A stretch of 64,000 nucleotides of DNA from Sordaria brevicollis (Eukaryota; Ascomycota; Sordariomycetes; Sordariales; Sordariaceae): contig JAUTDP010000001.1 of NCBI GenBank assembly GCA_033439795.1, positions 3,224,001 to 3,288,000 of the forward strand, given 5' to 3'. Below, piece after piece: positions 25,201-38,272 of this stretch. Below the pieces are notes generated by a model. The model made no database searches, was not told where the DNA came from, and was given only the letters and a program-made list of their open reading frames with translations. The position numbers were made by a program, and so were the translations under genes. Positions within the stretch are counted from its first letter, which is position 1. Each line of letters opens with the position of its first letter.

Positions 25201-28200
25201 AACCTAGAAATGTCGACAATTAGAACAATCTGCCCCTGCGTCTGCCGCTAGCACACGGAAATGTCGTGATATCCACCACCAGGCTGATCATCGCTCTTCT
25301 CGGCGCCTTGACCAACGTCTTTGATCATAATTCCAGAACAAGGCTTGCCCGCTTCGAATGCGAGTGAGAAACCGCTGCATGGCCCGAGAAACTCTCTCAG
25401 TACAACGTTCGCTTGCTGAAAGAGATGGCGACGTCCGCTATTCGCAAATTCGTCGTGGTTTACACTTGCGTCCTGGGCGCTTTTGCTCCTACATGGACAT
25501 CCATGTACATAGTTCCAGACGTGGAGTTTCTTTGAGACAGGCGACTTCCTCATCAGCTTATCTATCATATTTGCTTCTTTTGTGTCTTATGTTCGCTCCG
25601 TTACCGCCCGGCAAACTTGCATATTGAAATCGTCCAGGTCCCCAAGATGAACTGAGACACTTCATCTCAACGGGTACGGATAGAGAAGCGAAGGCCCCTG
25701 GTTAGAAAGCGAGTTCTTACGCTTTCCCGTATATGCCCTCTCAGGGCCCCAGCACAGGGCCAACGACAGCCTAATAACGGCCCAACCAAATGTAATGTTT
25801 TGGAGACGAAGGCAAGTCTGGCAAGTTGGCTGTCCAGTGACTCCAGTCTGAACATAATGAGCTGTCGCTTCCAGTCTTTTTGTGGCACTGTGCCGCAAGC
25901 CTGATATCCGGTGCTCCTGATTCCTGAACCAGCCGCATCTGCGAACCCCTTGCTTCTCTCATGGCTTGTCATGGGTCGGTGCTTGACGAGGACGAGACCC
26001 CCACCGGGGAAATGTTGAAAGGGGTCCAGAGAACGCTATTGGTTGGAAGCCATGCTACGCTCCACCGGCCTGGCTTGTCGTCAAGCCAAGGCTCACAGTC
26101 AAAGCCAGCTTCAAAAGCAGCCCGGCAAGGTTCAGCTCAGGGGAAAAGGTCAAATGTCAGTGAAGTGTGATTACGTGAGGCTAGGTCACTGAGCTGGGGA
26201 AGAAAGGGGAAAATCGGAGAAGATCCGGACAGTGGCTGCGGGTAGGAGGCGATGCAATTCCCAAGATGTCGGGATATACGGATGAGCAAAGTTGGTCGGG
26301 GGGTTTGAGGGGATAGTCATCGTGGAGACGTCGAAAATGGTCTGCTCGGGCAGCGTACCCTAACTCGAAGACCCGTGTCAGCCATGCCCCCGAATAAGCT
26401 CTAGAGAAGGATTCAACAAGTAGTGACAACGGGCAAGAATTTATCAGCTTCCAGCACGTACGCCGAAACGAGACGAGCCTCTGGAAATATACCCTCTTGA
26501 GGAATCCCTCAAACGCATAGTCGCAGAATCCAGCGAGGCGGGCGGCCGGGGGCGGGAGGGTCGCACTGTTTCAGTTGCATGAACCTCAAAGTTCGTCTCC
26601 CATTTCTGGATGGCCGATTGCGTACCTGTCAGATCGCCACCGTCATCTCCCGTCAGAAAAGATGGAAAACGTTCGCTCCCACTTGTGTCCACAATGTGAT
26701 CCATCATTGCCATTCCAAGTGCCGATGACCGCTTCCCGGAGTTATTGGATGCTTGCCAATAGTCCAGAGTCTGGGAAAATGAGAAGGGAGAAGTCTATCC
26801 ACTTTGCCGTCATACTGTGCTGGCTGATTCGGATTTCTGCAGTCATCTGGATTTCTTTTCTGCGAGGCGTTGATGTCTCCCTGTCCTCCTCTTGCCAGCT
26901 TCCATCGTCTTCATTCTCGGGTCAAAATGCCCGATTATGGGTGCGATCTGCCTCCGTTGTTGCGGGGCCATGTGGTATGGTATGGTTGGGAGCTCTGTGA
27001 GTCTCAAATGAAGTGAAAGTCCATCGGTGACCGTGGTGTGCTCGTTTCTCGTCGTCGTCCTCCTCACTTTCGGGATGGCTTTCTTCTGGTTAGCATTGTG
27101 CATCCTTACCTCAAAGTGACCCCTGGCCCCCCGTGGTTGTGGTGGTCGTGCATGTGCGGACATGGGCAACAGGGGACTCCGAAACAGCAGGCGGAATCGA
27201 ACAAAAAGAGTCCGCTCTGGTTAATTACCAAAGCTGCCCTAGTGGACAATCTAGCGTGCGTCATGGGCATCATCCTCAAAAAAAGAGGCCCGGCCATGTG
27301 CCTTTTTCTCCCAGGTCCCCAGTTGGGACATGGCAATTTCTTTTAAAGTCTCAAAAGTGCCTGGTTGTTGCTGCAAAAAGCGAAGCCACGAGTGACATGC
27401 AGGGCGGCGGCCGGTCGTGGTCGCGGGGTCCACCATAGGTGCCTCTAGAGGTATGCACCGCATCCCCTGCCTTCCATGCCCTGGTCCTGCAGGGCAGTGG
27501 CATTCTGCACTACAGAAGGAAACTTTCCCCAGCCTGCCCAGGTGTTTTCGAAACCGGTACCGCATACCTTTTGCTCAAAGTATAATCAGATGAATTGAAT
27601 TGTTGAAGGCTTCGATTCTTCCTTGGGTATTTACCTCCGAGGAATTTCAAGTCCAGATAACTCGGCAGACGTCTGTTGGCACTAAGAAGGTACAGGTAAT
27701 TGCACGGTCGTGGCTGCCCTGAGCACCACCAAGACGGGAGAGTAACGCCGACCCCAACAGGCATCGAAGGCACTGCACCTTCCATCAGGCACGGTGGCCC
27801 GCATTGTGGATGGGCAAGGGCCACGGGGGATTGGATGGATGCAGTGGGCCCTATTCTAAGATGCAGAATTGGAACCTGCCGGGCAAGCTTCCAGCGAGTG
27901 GCAGGAGCGACGGAACTGTGTGGGTGGCTCCCGCCACTGCAGGGCACACTCCGTCCAGTTGCCTTCTGTCCCACTCGCTCTTGTCACTGTTCCATCGCTC
28001 AAGGTGGGAGAACGAAGGACGGGAAACGGCTGCTTCAAAGCCCCAGGCCACTCCCTGACCGGCGCAGCTGGGAACAAAGGCAGGCAGCATAGGTAGCAGG
28101 AACCAGGCAAAAGAGAATACTACTCGGGGAAGGGCCCTACCTACTTGAGGATAATGTGTATTTCGGTATTAGGTAGGTAGTGCCTTCCCTCCTGTACTTG

Positions 28201-29128
28201 TACCTATTCTCGGCTTCGTCCATGCTTCCTTCCCGTACCGTCGCCGTTCTCTTGCCCGCCCATGCTTTTTCTGATCTCCGACAGATGGTCTGATCGTCCC
28301 TGTCTCCATTGCTACATCGTCGCTTGTCCCGGGTTAACAGCGGCCCTGCCATTTCTGCATTGCGCTGATTTCACTAGTCCGGCCTGCTTTATCTCGCTGC
28401 AGAGCTAACTCCCTTGCCATTGTTGTCGATGCTACATAGAAGCCGCTTACATCCTTTTTCGTCTTTTCTGGCTTTCTTATTTTCTCCCTCCCCCTTCCCA
28501 CCCACGCGCACCCTTTTTCTACTCTCGTTTCTAACGGTCTGATCTGCGCTGGTCCCTTTGTGTCCTTTCTTGTTCACGCCCTTTCCACGAGAACAACCGC
28601 GGTATCGATCCTGCTCGAACCCGGACGCCTCAAGCCTAGAAGCCTCCCGGTGCTAAGACGCAAGCACACTTATCCCGTCCCATCGTAGCCAAGCCACCGA
28701 ACCGCATACACTACTTAACGAGCGATTCCGGCATCGTCAACTGACCAGGCCTGACAAAATCGAGAAGCGATTCGACTCAACAGCCCCCGACATTCATAAC
28801 ACAGCTTCCGGAAAGCACTCGTGCTGTTATAGCTGTCGCTGTCGACCAGACAAATACAAGATTCGAACGGTTAATTGCGGTTTGCCGATCAGGATCTCCC
28901 CGGATCTGGCATTTCAGGACTCCATTCGCATCCCTCATCATTGCGGTCCACACTATCGCTGTCGGCGTGCAGGCGAATCCCGGCCTTGTTATTGACCAGA
29001 GCTCCGCCTGAAACGTCTAAAAAGCAACAGCAGGTCTCGCTTGCTGATTAACTTGGATCTTTCCCGATCCTCCGAAAAGTCGTTCCGCCTCTGCATAACA
29101 AAACAATTTCAACACGGATTCCATCAAG
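22207..29128. other. Gene-poor region between spermidine synthase and G-alpha, with a MITE-like element
   Basis: No gene with a recognisable domain is supported over almost 7 kb of normal-composition DNA. The first few hundred bases are the spermidine synthase promoter. A 279-bp inverted-repeat element lies at 22,904-23,182. From about 28,140 the plus strand becomes pyrimidine-rich, as in a long 5' leader and promoter of the G-alpha gene, with TAGGTAGGTAG near 28,170. Open frames in 23,600-28,100 overlap on both strands and look like chance frames. Small or fast-evolving genes, such as effectors, could be missed here. Confidence 0.5.
22904..23182. mobile_element. MITE-like inverted-repeat element with TA target sites (Tc1/mariner type)
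   Basis: The left end TACCGTAGAAACTCG (22,904) is repeated in inverted form at the right end, which finishes CGAGTTTCTACGGTA (23,182). The terminal inverted repeats match at 31 of 33 bases. The two mismatches are TA against CG, that is C-to-T and G-to-A changes. A weaker match (GAAGTCTAGC) continues further inward. Both ends have TA at the border, as in Tc1/mariner insertions. The interior is about 210 bp with no coding frame, so it is non-autonomous. Confidence 0.75.
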
Positions 29129-30464
29129 ATGTGTTTCGGGGGTCGTGGAAAGGAAGATGAGGCCGAGGCCTCCAGGTCGCGCGAGCTGGACAAGCAGATC
29201 CGCGCGGATGAGAAGCGCCTGTCGAAGGAGGTCAAGCTGTTGCTACTAGGTACGGATCTCCAGTTGTGTGGTTTTGGGGTCCTACCCCGCGGCCATCCCG
29301 TGCGCATGCGATCATGGCGCTCTAACATGTGGCATGAAATAGGAGCTGGTGAATCCGGAAAGTCAACGATTTTGAAGCAGATGAAGTTGATTTACGCACA
29401 AGGTTTCAGCAAAAGTGAGAAGCTAGAATGGAGGCCAGTCATTTTCGCCAACATTCTGCAGTCATTCCGACTGATCTTTGATGCGATGAATGAGTTCAAC
29501 ATCAAGTTGGAGGATGAAGATAACGAGGTAAGTCATGACCAGCATGGCGTTATCGTCCAAAATATTTTCCAAATTAACTTGACATACTTGCAGAAGAACA
29601 TGGTGCAAATGATGGTCGACTACGAGATGAGGGGAGACGAGCCTCTACCACTGGAATACTTTGAACCTGCGAAGAAGCTCTGGCAAGATTCAGGTGTCAG
29701 GAAAGCCATTGAGAAGGGTAACGAGTTTGCTCTGCACGACAATCTCGAATAGTACGTACTTGCAGTCCACTCTTCATGTTTCTGCATCACACTAACACCA
29801 TATCAAGCTTCTGCTCGGATCTGGACAGGCTATGGGACAGGAACTATGTTCCTAGCGACCAGGATTTGTTGCGTTCGAGGCTACGGACGACTGGTATTAC
29901 CGAGACAGTTTTCGACCTGGGCCAACTTACGTACCGTATGTTTGACGTCGGTGGCCAGCGGTCGGAACGGAAGAAGTGGATCCACTGCTTTGAGAACGTC
30001 AACTGCTTGCTGTTCTTGGTAGCCATCTCAGGCTACGATCAGTGCTTGGTCGAAGACAAGGACGGTGTGCGTATTAACCCTGCGTGGTATTGAGAGACCG
30101 GACACTAATCTTTGCGCAGAACCAAATGAATGAGGCCCTCATGCTCTGGGAGTCGATCGCCAACTCCCACTGGTTCACAAAGTCAGCCTTGATTCTTTTC
30201 CTCAACAAGATCGATCTTTTCAAGGAGAAGCTGCCTCGAAGCCCGATCACCAACCACGGCTTCACTGATTATCATGGTCCCCCGGACGATGCTAAGCAGG
30301 CCAGCAAGTACTTTATGGACAAGTTCCGTGCACTGAACCGGAACCCCGACAAGGAGATTTATGGGCATTTCACCAACGCCACCGACACCAATCTCCTGAA
30401 GATTACCATGGGTTCCGTACAGGACATGATTATCCAACGGAACCTGAAACAACTTATCCTGTAA
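29129..30464 (+). CDS. gna-2: Heterotrimeric G protein alpha subunit, group II (GNA-2-like), five exons
   Basis: GTP-binding alpha subunit that relays receptor signals at the inner plasma membrane. Exons: 29129-29249, 29343-29527, 29594-29751, 29808-30066 and 30120-30464. The four introns are 53-93 bp with GT...AG borders; one has an ACTAAC branch site. The joined protein is 355 residues. All nucleotide-binding boxes are present: P-loop GAGESGKST (41-49), switch I with Arg181 in RLRTTG, switch [14 protein letters not shown] (201-212), NKID (270-273) and TNATD (326-330, usually TCATD). The N terminus is MCFGG, so there is no Gly2 for myristoylation, though Cys2 could be palmitoylated. The C terminus ends KQLIL and lacks the Cys at -4 used by pertussis toxin in group I. 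Together these fit fungal group II rather than group I (MGCxxS...CGLI) or group III. The subgroup comes from remembered family features, not a tree. Confidence 0.93.
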
Positions 30465-32200
30465 GGGGATACTCATATATAATGGACTTGCACACACTCG
30501 ATACATCTGCTTCCGCAGCACAGTGAGCTAGCAAACTGCTGGTGGTGGATGTATCAACTTCCCTTCCTCGTCACGAGCCGTTTCAATCTGGATAATCGAC
30601 CTAATTGTGAATAGGGTCTAAACCTACAGCGCTTTAATTTCGACCAGAAACCTCCGAGGACACGACCATCCGTGTCGCATTTCCCTTGCATTTTTACCGA
30701 CCCAGAACCCTCCGAGCACTTCCGCTTTCAGACCCCCCGCCGGCGTTCCGTTCACATGTACATTACCAGCTTCCTGCTTATCACATTTGCGTTCTATATT
30801 CCGGAGGCTGCGGATCTTGCGCTACCATACGACGCCGGCCATTCAACCCTTACTTACCGTCATTTTCGCGCCATATTTTTGCTTATTCGACATTGCACGA
30901 GCGACTCTTGCGGCTTGGGCGGCCAGCATTGTTGGGTCATTTCTTCATCATTCTCTTCACTTGCCCTGTTCGCCACATCGCAAATTGTGGTTTTGTTGGG
31001 GGATACTACAGCATATGCTGTTGCAAACATCATTTCGTCTTTTCATGGGCCCTACGTGGCTGGTAGAAAATGTCGCTTCTCCTGGAATCTGCTTATTACC
31101 CAGAGGGAAGCACATTTTGAGGTTGGGTAGGGGGATGTTCATGCTACACCTTTATTTGTGTTTATTCGCAAGCTTGGTTGGGATGGGGCTTATACCCGAA
31201 AAGCTTTTTGCGTGCATTTGTGGAGGTACGAACGGAAGAGGGATGACTGGGACCAGGAGACGACATAACGAATCAATCACCTCCCCCTCACGTTGGTCGA
31301 GGATCCCAGCGTTGTCTATAGAGAGAGGTTCATTGAGTACAAAAGCGCCATTCTCGATGATGATGTGGAGGTTAGACAGCAATGAATCAAAAGTTAAAAA
31401 CACATTTTCGTTTCAACCACAGCAAGAATTCGATGATAGTGAATCGGGTGTGCTGTCCAACAAGAAGGGCGTTTCAAGAAAGCTTGAACCATTGATGACA
31501 GTGAGTGGAAACCTGCCATAATCTCTGGTTCGGCAGTTTGGCCGAGGTTTGAAGGAGCAGTGTAATGTCGTACTGGCACTTTTTATTGCGGAGGCATTGC
31601 TACTGTTTCTCGAGAAATACGATGCTCGTGCTGGTAGCGAGCGAGCCGACTTTACCGTACCCTGTCAGACAGCTCAGACATACGAAGTACCTAGTTGCTC
31701 AAGACTATGGGGGACATTGGCACGTGCGACGCAGCGGTTGACTCCTGAGGCTGTGGATGGGAATTTATTCGGCCTGTCCCGCGTCTCATTGACCTGTATC
31801 GCCCAACAATGCCACTCATGAATCCGCCCATGGACATTCTTTTATCGAGTAACCCAGTAATAAAAAGCACGTGGCAGCTGCGGAACGTTCAAACATCAGA
31901 CGAACCCCGTTCGCCTTATGGTAGGTAGACAAAAAAAAAAAAAAACATGGCCATGGTGGGGAATCACCAGATTTGACGTCCGTTGAACTGACGAGATTCG
32001 GATGTCCACCGCAGAGTCTTCGCAACCTGAACGCTTGAGGCTGGTTGTCCTCGGCTGGAAGCAAGTCAACTTTGCTTCACACAAAAAGCAAGTTCAACCT
32101 TGGATATTATAGTCTCTGAGCACAGACCACCCCACAACGACACTCTACCCCACCCTAGGAACTGGGTGGGTCTCCGCGAACGAAGTGAGAGGAGGTCTGT
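30465..32200. other. 3' flank of the G-alpha gene up to the large RIP block
   Basis: The first part is the presumed 3' UTR of the G-alpha gene. Two overlapping frames of 126-152 codons (30,672-31,130) and one of 244 codons (30,787-31,521) run through the same bases in different phases. They show no domain, no clear start context and no conserved composition. A 15-base A tract lies at about 31,931. Normal composition ends at about 32,240. Confidence 0.5.
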
Positions 32201-32202
32201 AT

Positions 32203-32231
32203 CGATTTTGTACGATTTGGCTATAGGCGAT
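32203..32231 (+). repeat. 29-bp motif shared with 44,861-44,889, at the RIP block border
   Basis: A 29-base sequence beginning CGATTTTGTACGATTTGGCT and ending TATAGGCGAT recurs at 44,861-44,889 with only two G-to-A differences. In both places an ACTCCTATA follows within 20 bases. Here it sits exactly where normal DNA turns into RIPed DNA, so it may be the end of a repeat family. Confidence 0.6.
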
Positions 32232-35200
32232 AAAACTCCTATACAAATTTTCAATTAAATTAAACATAATTTCACATTTACTCTTAAATATCTTTACAAT
32301 AATAATAAATATTTATAATTTAACGGCGTTAGGTATTTTATCTTCTTTTTAATTTTTCTCTTCCTTTTTTTTTTTCTTTAATACGTTTTATAATTCTTAA
32401 TTGGTAATTATTTAAGGGTTATTCTCGTAAATAACGAAACGTACCTCCAAAGATTATATATTATATATTAATTAACTTTTATCCAAATATTATTAAATTA
32501 TATAAAAATTATAATATAATTTAAATCGTACTCTAGTAATATTTTATATCTTATTAAATAATTCGAATTTATTACTATACTCGCTATTTTACTATACCCT
32601 AACTAAACTTCCTAATAATATATAATTATAATTATTAAATATATTAATTTAAACGAATATTAAAAATTATAACGTCGGTTTATTTATACTATTATCCGTC
32701 TTTTATTTAACCCGGTTAATTTAATAAAATTTAGTAATACTATCCGTCGCCCTTACGTAAAGTAAATTAAATATATCTATTAAATTATTTATTAATATAA
32801 TAATATTATCCTTATTATAATTATTAAATTCGGTAAAAATATTATTCTCTAAATTATTTCGGTTATCCTATTTTATAAGATTATAATCCAAATTATCCCC
32901 CTAAATCGGCTAAATTAAAAATAAAAGGATATTATTACCCGGTATTATAGTATTAAATTATTTTTTATCGACCAAAATTTCTATAAAATATATTATACTT
33001 TTAAAAATCCCTTCTTATATTTAATTTATTTTTAATTTTTATAAGAATAATAAATTTTAAAAGCGTATAATCTTTAAATATTATATTTATATCCTTTTCG
33101 GTCCCGAATAAGCTTTATATTATTATTTCTTTAAATATTTTCACTCCCCCGAATTCGTTAATTATATAATATTTATAATTATTAACGAATTTTATATTAT
33201 ATATTAATAATGTAATTTCCGATTTAAATTCGTAGACCTTTATTAATTTCGGCGTACGTTTCTACTCTTTATCCTATAATTCGGTTATATTACTATATTA
33301 ATTAAAGAATCCGAAATATATATATAAATGTATATTAATTTCTAATTACTTAATAATTCTTTAAATTCTCTTTGTATTATCTGTACGTTAATTAATCGGC
33401 CTAATATCGGTATTATCTTCGACCGTATTCTATTTAACGAAATTCGGTATTTCGAACGCTTTAAATTCCTATTTATTCCGACCGATTTAATTATATTAAA
33501 AATTATTATTTATATTAATAATAAAAATTTAATTAATAAAGCGAAGAAATATTTTATTTTAGCGTTAATTAAGCGAGGGATTCGTTCCTTAATTACCGCC
33601 TTTCTAATTATCCAGATTTATTATTCGTATATCCGACCTACGGATTAGGAGCGGTTTTATTAATAATTTATTATTCCGGATTCCTAATATCGGATTATTA
33701 TATTTATTATTATATTAAGTATAAGAATAAATATACTTAATATTATTTATATAATATAATATAACAAAATTATATTTTAAAATATTATTAATTTATAATA
33801 GCGTTTCGGGCGTACCGTACGCAATAGTAAGTTAGGAATGGCCTATTTTTTTACGCCCTATTAATATTTTAATAAATTCGGATATTCCTTTAATCTAATT
33901 ACTTTATATTAAACGGAAGCGGATAATAATTTATTCGGTTCTAATTTAGAATTTTTATAAACGTTATTTATAATTATTAATATTTATAATATAATTTAAT
34001 CTTAACCCCTTCGCTATATTAAGCCCAATAATTCGTTTAATATAAATTCCGAATTCGGTATTTTCGTTAATAATATTCGCCCTAAAAAATAATTCTAAGA
34101 GAATATTAATAAATACGCTACGTTAATTATTAATTACCCTAATATATATAAAATTACTAATACAAAATACTTTCGGTCCGCTATCCTCGGAATCTTTTAA
34201 AATTAAATCGATTTTATAAATAAAAAATAAATATATACAATTTATTATAATAATTATAACCGTTAATTTAATCGGATAGAAACGCTTTTTAATAAAATTA
34301 AATTACCGCTTAAAGCGCCGAAATTTATATTATAAATTAAATTACTTTTATTTTATTTAAATAATTTTTTCGCAAACCGCTTCGGGTTAAATTATTCTTT
34401 TAATATCGATTTCCAATTATTATATATCGTCCTTATACCGTCCGAAATTTCGTAATAGGTCGTTCGTATTATAATTATAAATAAAGCGTTAAATATAATT
34501 TATAATTTATTTAACCTTATTTAACGCGCTCCTTTATTATAAGAATAAAAATATTTAAATATTTATAAATAGGACTTTTTTTAGGAATATAAGAAAATTA
34601 TATCCGATATTAAATTTATTTATATTAATAGGCAAAATACGATTATTATTAAAATAATAATAAGTAGGGAATATAATACGCAATTTACCTTATTTATAAT
34701 TTAGGGGGTTATATTATATACTACGTACTTATCGGCCTTACTTTTTATTTTAGAGCCGTAATTAATTAAACGTTATACCGCCGGTAATAATTATAAGCGC
34801 CGCTAATAAAATTATTCTAAACCTCGACTTCGTAGCGATTTATTTACTTTAATTTAATCCCTTTATACTTTATTTTTATAAAAATTACTTACCTTTATAT
34901 AATTTACTTTCGTAAAATTAAAATAATAAAAATAATAATTAAATTAATTAATTCTAATAGGAATTAACGTATATAAGATTATTTCGACTCCTATTAGAAT
35001 TAATATACGTAAGTATTTTTTAATTCCTATTAAAATTAATATATATTTATCTATATTTAATTTACTAATATCTATTATTTATTATTCGAAGCGTTATATT
35101 ATTATTATCCGCTTATTAATTATTAGAAATTATAATACTCTAATTACAAAACGTTAAATTTACCTAAATTTTAATAATCCTTAAAATAAACGTAAATATA

Positions 35201-38200
35201 ACCGTATATAATTTTGCAAATCCTATTAAAAAAACGATATATAGCGTAATATAAATATTTAACCTATTTCTATAAATCCTTTATAATTTATAATTCCGTA
35301 GCCGATCCCGCCTTTTATTTATATATTTTCGCAATATTTATTTAAAAGACCGTTTCGAATACGTTTATATTAAAATTGGGAGGGAATTTACAAATATTAC
35401 TACTTATATTAAATTATCGATAATAAATTTATTTATTCGGTTTTATACCTATTATATAATTAAAGGTTAATACGTTTTTAAAAATAATAAAGGTAAAGGG
35501 TTATTTATAGAATTAAACGTAAATATATCGCGCGGTAATAAATTTAATAATTTCGATATTAATTTCTAAAGGGAGAGTAAAAATTACCTAAATTATAATC
35601 TATATAAAAGTAGTATAAGGTTAGCGGCGTAAGGAATTAAGGGCGTAATTATTAGAATAAATTAAACGATATTAAATATATATTATTTACTTTTTAATTT
35701 TAAAAGTATATTCGTCGTATAAAAACCAGAATAACCGGAAGTTTTCGTTTTTAATATATATTATTATTATAACGTATAAAAATTATAAGAAAAGAGGAAA
35801 ATAATTATCGAAAAGTTTAAACGAAAGAAAAATATAATTTATATTATATTTATATATAAATTATATATTATTAACGTAGGATTTAGAATAGATCCCCTAT
35901 ATTTTATTAATATATAAATTAAATAATATTAAAATAGTATAATAAATATAAAAAATACGCTCTTTTTAAATTATTATATATTATCTTATTTATACCGAAA
36001 TTAGGGTATTTTACCCTCTCCCAATATCCCCGCCCTCGATTTAATATATTAATTAAATATTATTTTAATTTCCGCCCGTATAATAGGAATTCTTACATTT
36101 AATTTAACTTCGAAAATATACGTTACGTTCTATAGTATTACGTTTTAAGGCTTTACGTTCTAAAGTACTTTTATATAATATTTACCGATTTTTAAAGATA
36201 ATGCGCGTAATTGCGTATCGATAGAAACGAGAATTCTCTTTATAAATATATTATTTTACTCTATTAATTTATTTATTTTTAATTCTAATTTCTATAAATA
36301 AATTAATAATATATAAGGCCCCTTACTTCGCTCTAATATATAAATCTTTTAATTAATATTATTTATCGTAATAAAGATTTATATATTGCGAACGAATTCG
36401 AATAATATATTATTATAATATATAAATATTTAAATATATTAATATATAATATAATTTTTTATTTATAAAGGCGGAGGGTTTATTTAACTTTTTTATATTC
36501 CCCGGTTATAAATAGGGTAGAGGATAGAATAAAAAGCGAATTTTATTTATTAAAAATTCGTTTTTCGGTCTTAATTTAGGTTAATCCGGCGAATATCGCG
36601 AAACTTATAAAATTAAATTATTATAAACCGAAATATAATCTTTCTATTTTAAAGGAGGAATTTAAAATATTTATTTAAAATATTATTAATTATTATACGT
36701 CCCGCTAATAACCGCCTTATTTAATATATTCCCGAATATTATTATAATAGGGTACTTTAAATAATTATTAAATAAAATTATTATATCCTTCTAATTTATT
36801 TCTTCGTTACTTTTAACTTTATTTTTAATAATTTTAACCTTAAATAATATTACCCGTTTAATAAATAAAGGTTAGGCGATAAAGGCTTTATATAATAAAA
36901 ACGGGGTCCCGGGTATAAATAGAATTTTCGGCGTATAACCAATTATATATCTTATTTACTTTTCCTAGAGAATAATTTAAATCGCGGAATATATTATAAC
37001 GTTATTAAATATAGAAAATTCATTAGCGTAGAAAAAATTAAACGCCTTAATTTCAAAATAGGCTTATAATTAAAATTAATAATCTTTCGGTTATTAATTA
37101 CTTAAAGGGTATTCCGAAGAAAAAGTTATTAAAATAGTAAATTAATAATAAAATTTGGATTTAATCGTTTCTAATACCTAAAAATCGAAGGGTTTTAAAA
37201 TTATATTATATAGAATTAAATATAAATCTTCGGAATTTAATTTTATTTTTAGGAGGCGAATTTCGCGAGCGACCTATATACGCTTAATAGGAATCCGAAC
37301 GCTATAAACTTTAGGGTTCCCTTTTATAATATAACGGAAAGGAAAATTATTTAAAATATCGAAAAATAGGAATAGGTCTTTTTACCTTCGAAGCGTTAAT
37401 ATAATTATTATGAGGAATTAAATATTATTTATTTAATTAATTTAATTAAATCCCTTCGTTAATATAAGCTCCTAACCGGTATTTCGCTTATTATTATAAA
37501 GGTATAAATTACCGAAATTACTACTACCCGTAGGCAATTTATTATTATATATTATTTCTATTTTCCTCTTTTTAAATAATTATTAGGTAGCGAAATACGC
37601 TTCTAATTTATTATCTTAACCTTTAAATTTAATATCCTTATAAAATTAATAATTATTAAAATCGTTCGGTTATTAAAAGTATAAATTAAACGAGGTTATT
37701 AAACGTAAATAATAAGATATTTATATATTAAGGATAATAATATCCGTATTATTATCCTTAAAAGTATTTTTTATAATAATATATTTATTATTCCGTTTAA
37801 TAAGCCTATTTATAAAACGAATAATAAATTAAAAGTCTAAAGGTTATTCGCAATACGTTAAAAATACCGAAATATCCGTAACGTAATTAGTAAAAGGTTA
37901 AATAAAGTATTTTAATAATTAAACGGTAATATAAGGTAATAAATTAATATTTATAGGTCGTATTTAGAAGCGTAAATAATAGAAAGTAAAAAACGAAATT
38001 TACCCGCGAAATAAATAATAAATTAAAAACCTAAGGGCCGCTTATAATATATTATAGGGATTAAAAATATTTATTAATATAATATATAAAAAATTAAATA
38101 AAATATTTTAATAATTAAATACGAAAAGATATAATAATAATTAATAATTATAAATCGTATTTAAAAGCGTAAAGAATAGTAAAGAGTAAAAAATATAGAG

Positions 38201-38234
38201 AATAAATTGGAATTAGGAAGGAAGGAGGTCCTAG

Positions 38235-38272
38235 GAAATAAAATCGAAAGCGAAGCGATTTCGTTTTATTTC
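38235..38272. repeat. 38-bp imperfect palindrome near the outer end of the inverted element
   Basis: GAAATAAAATCGAAAGCG is followed by a short AAG-like centre and its near-reverse complement, ending CGTTTTATTTC. The matching palindrome in the other copy is at 57,404-57,441. It lies about 25 bp inside the element border in both copies. Confidence 0.75.

Noticed and set aside
30672..31521. Three overlapping frames downstream of G-alpha
   Set aside because: Different phases over the same bases, no domain, no convincing start; likely 3' UTR and intergenic DNA.
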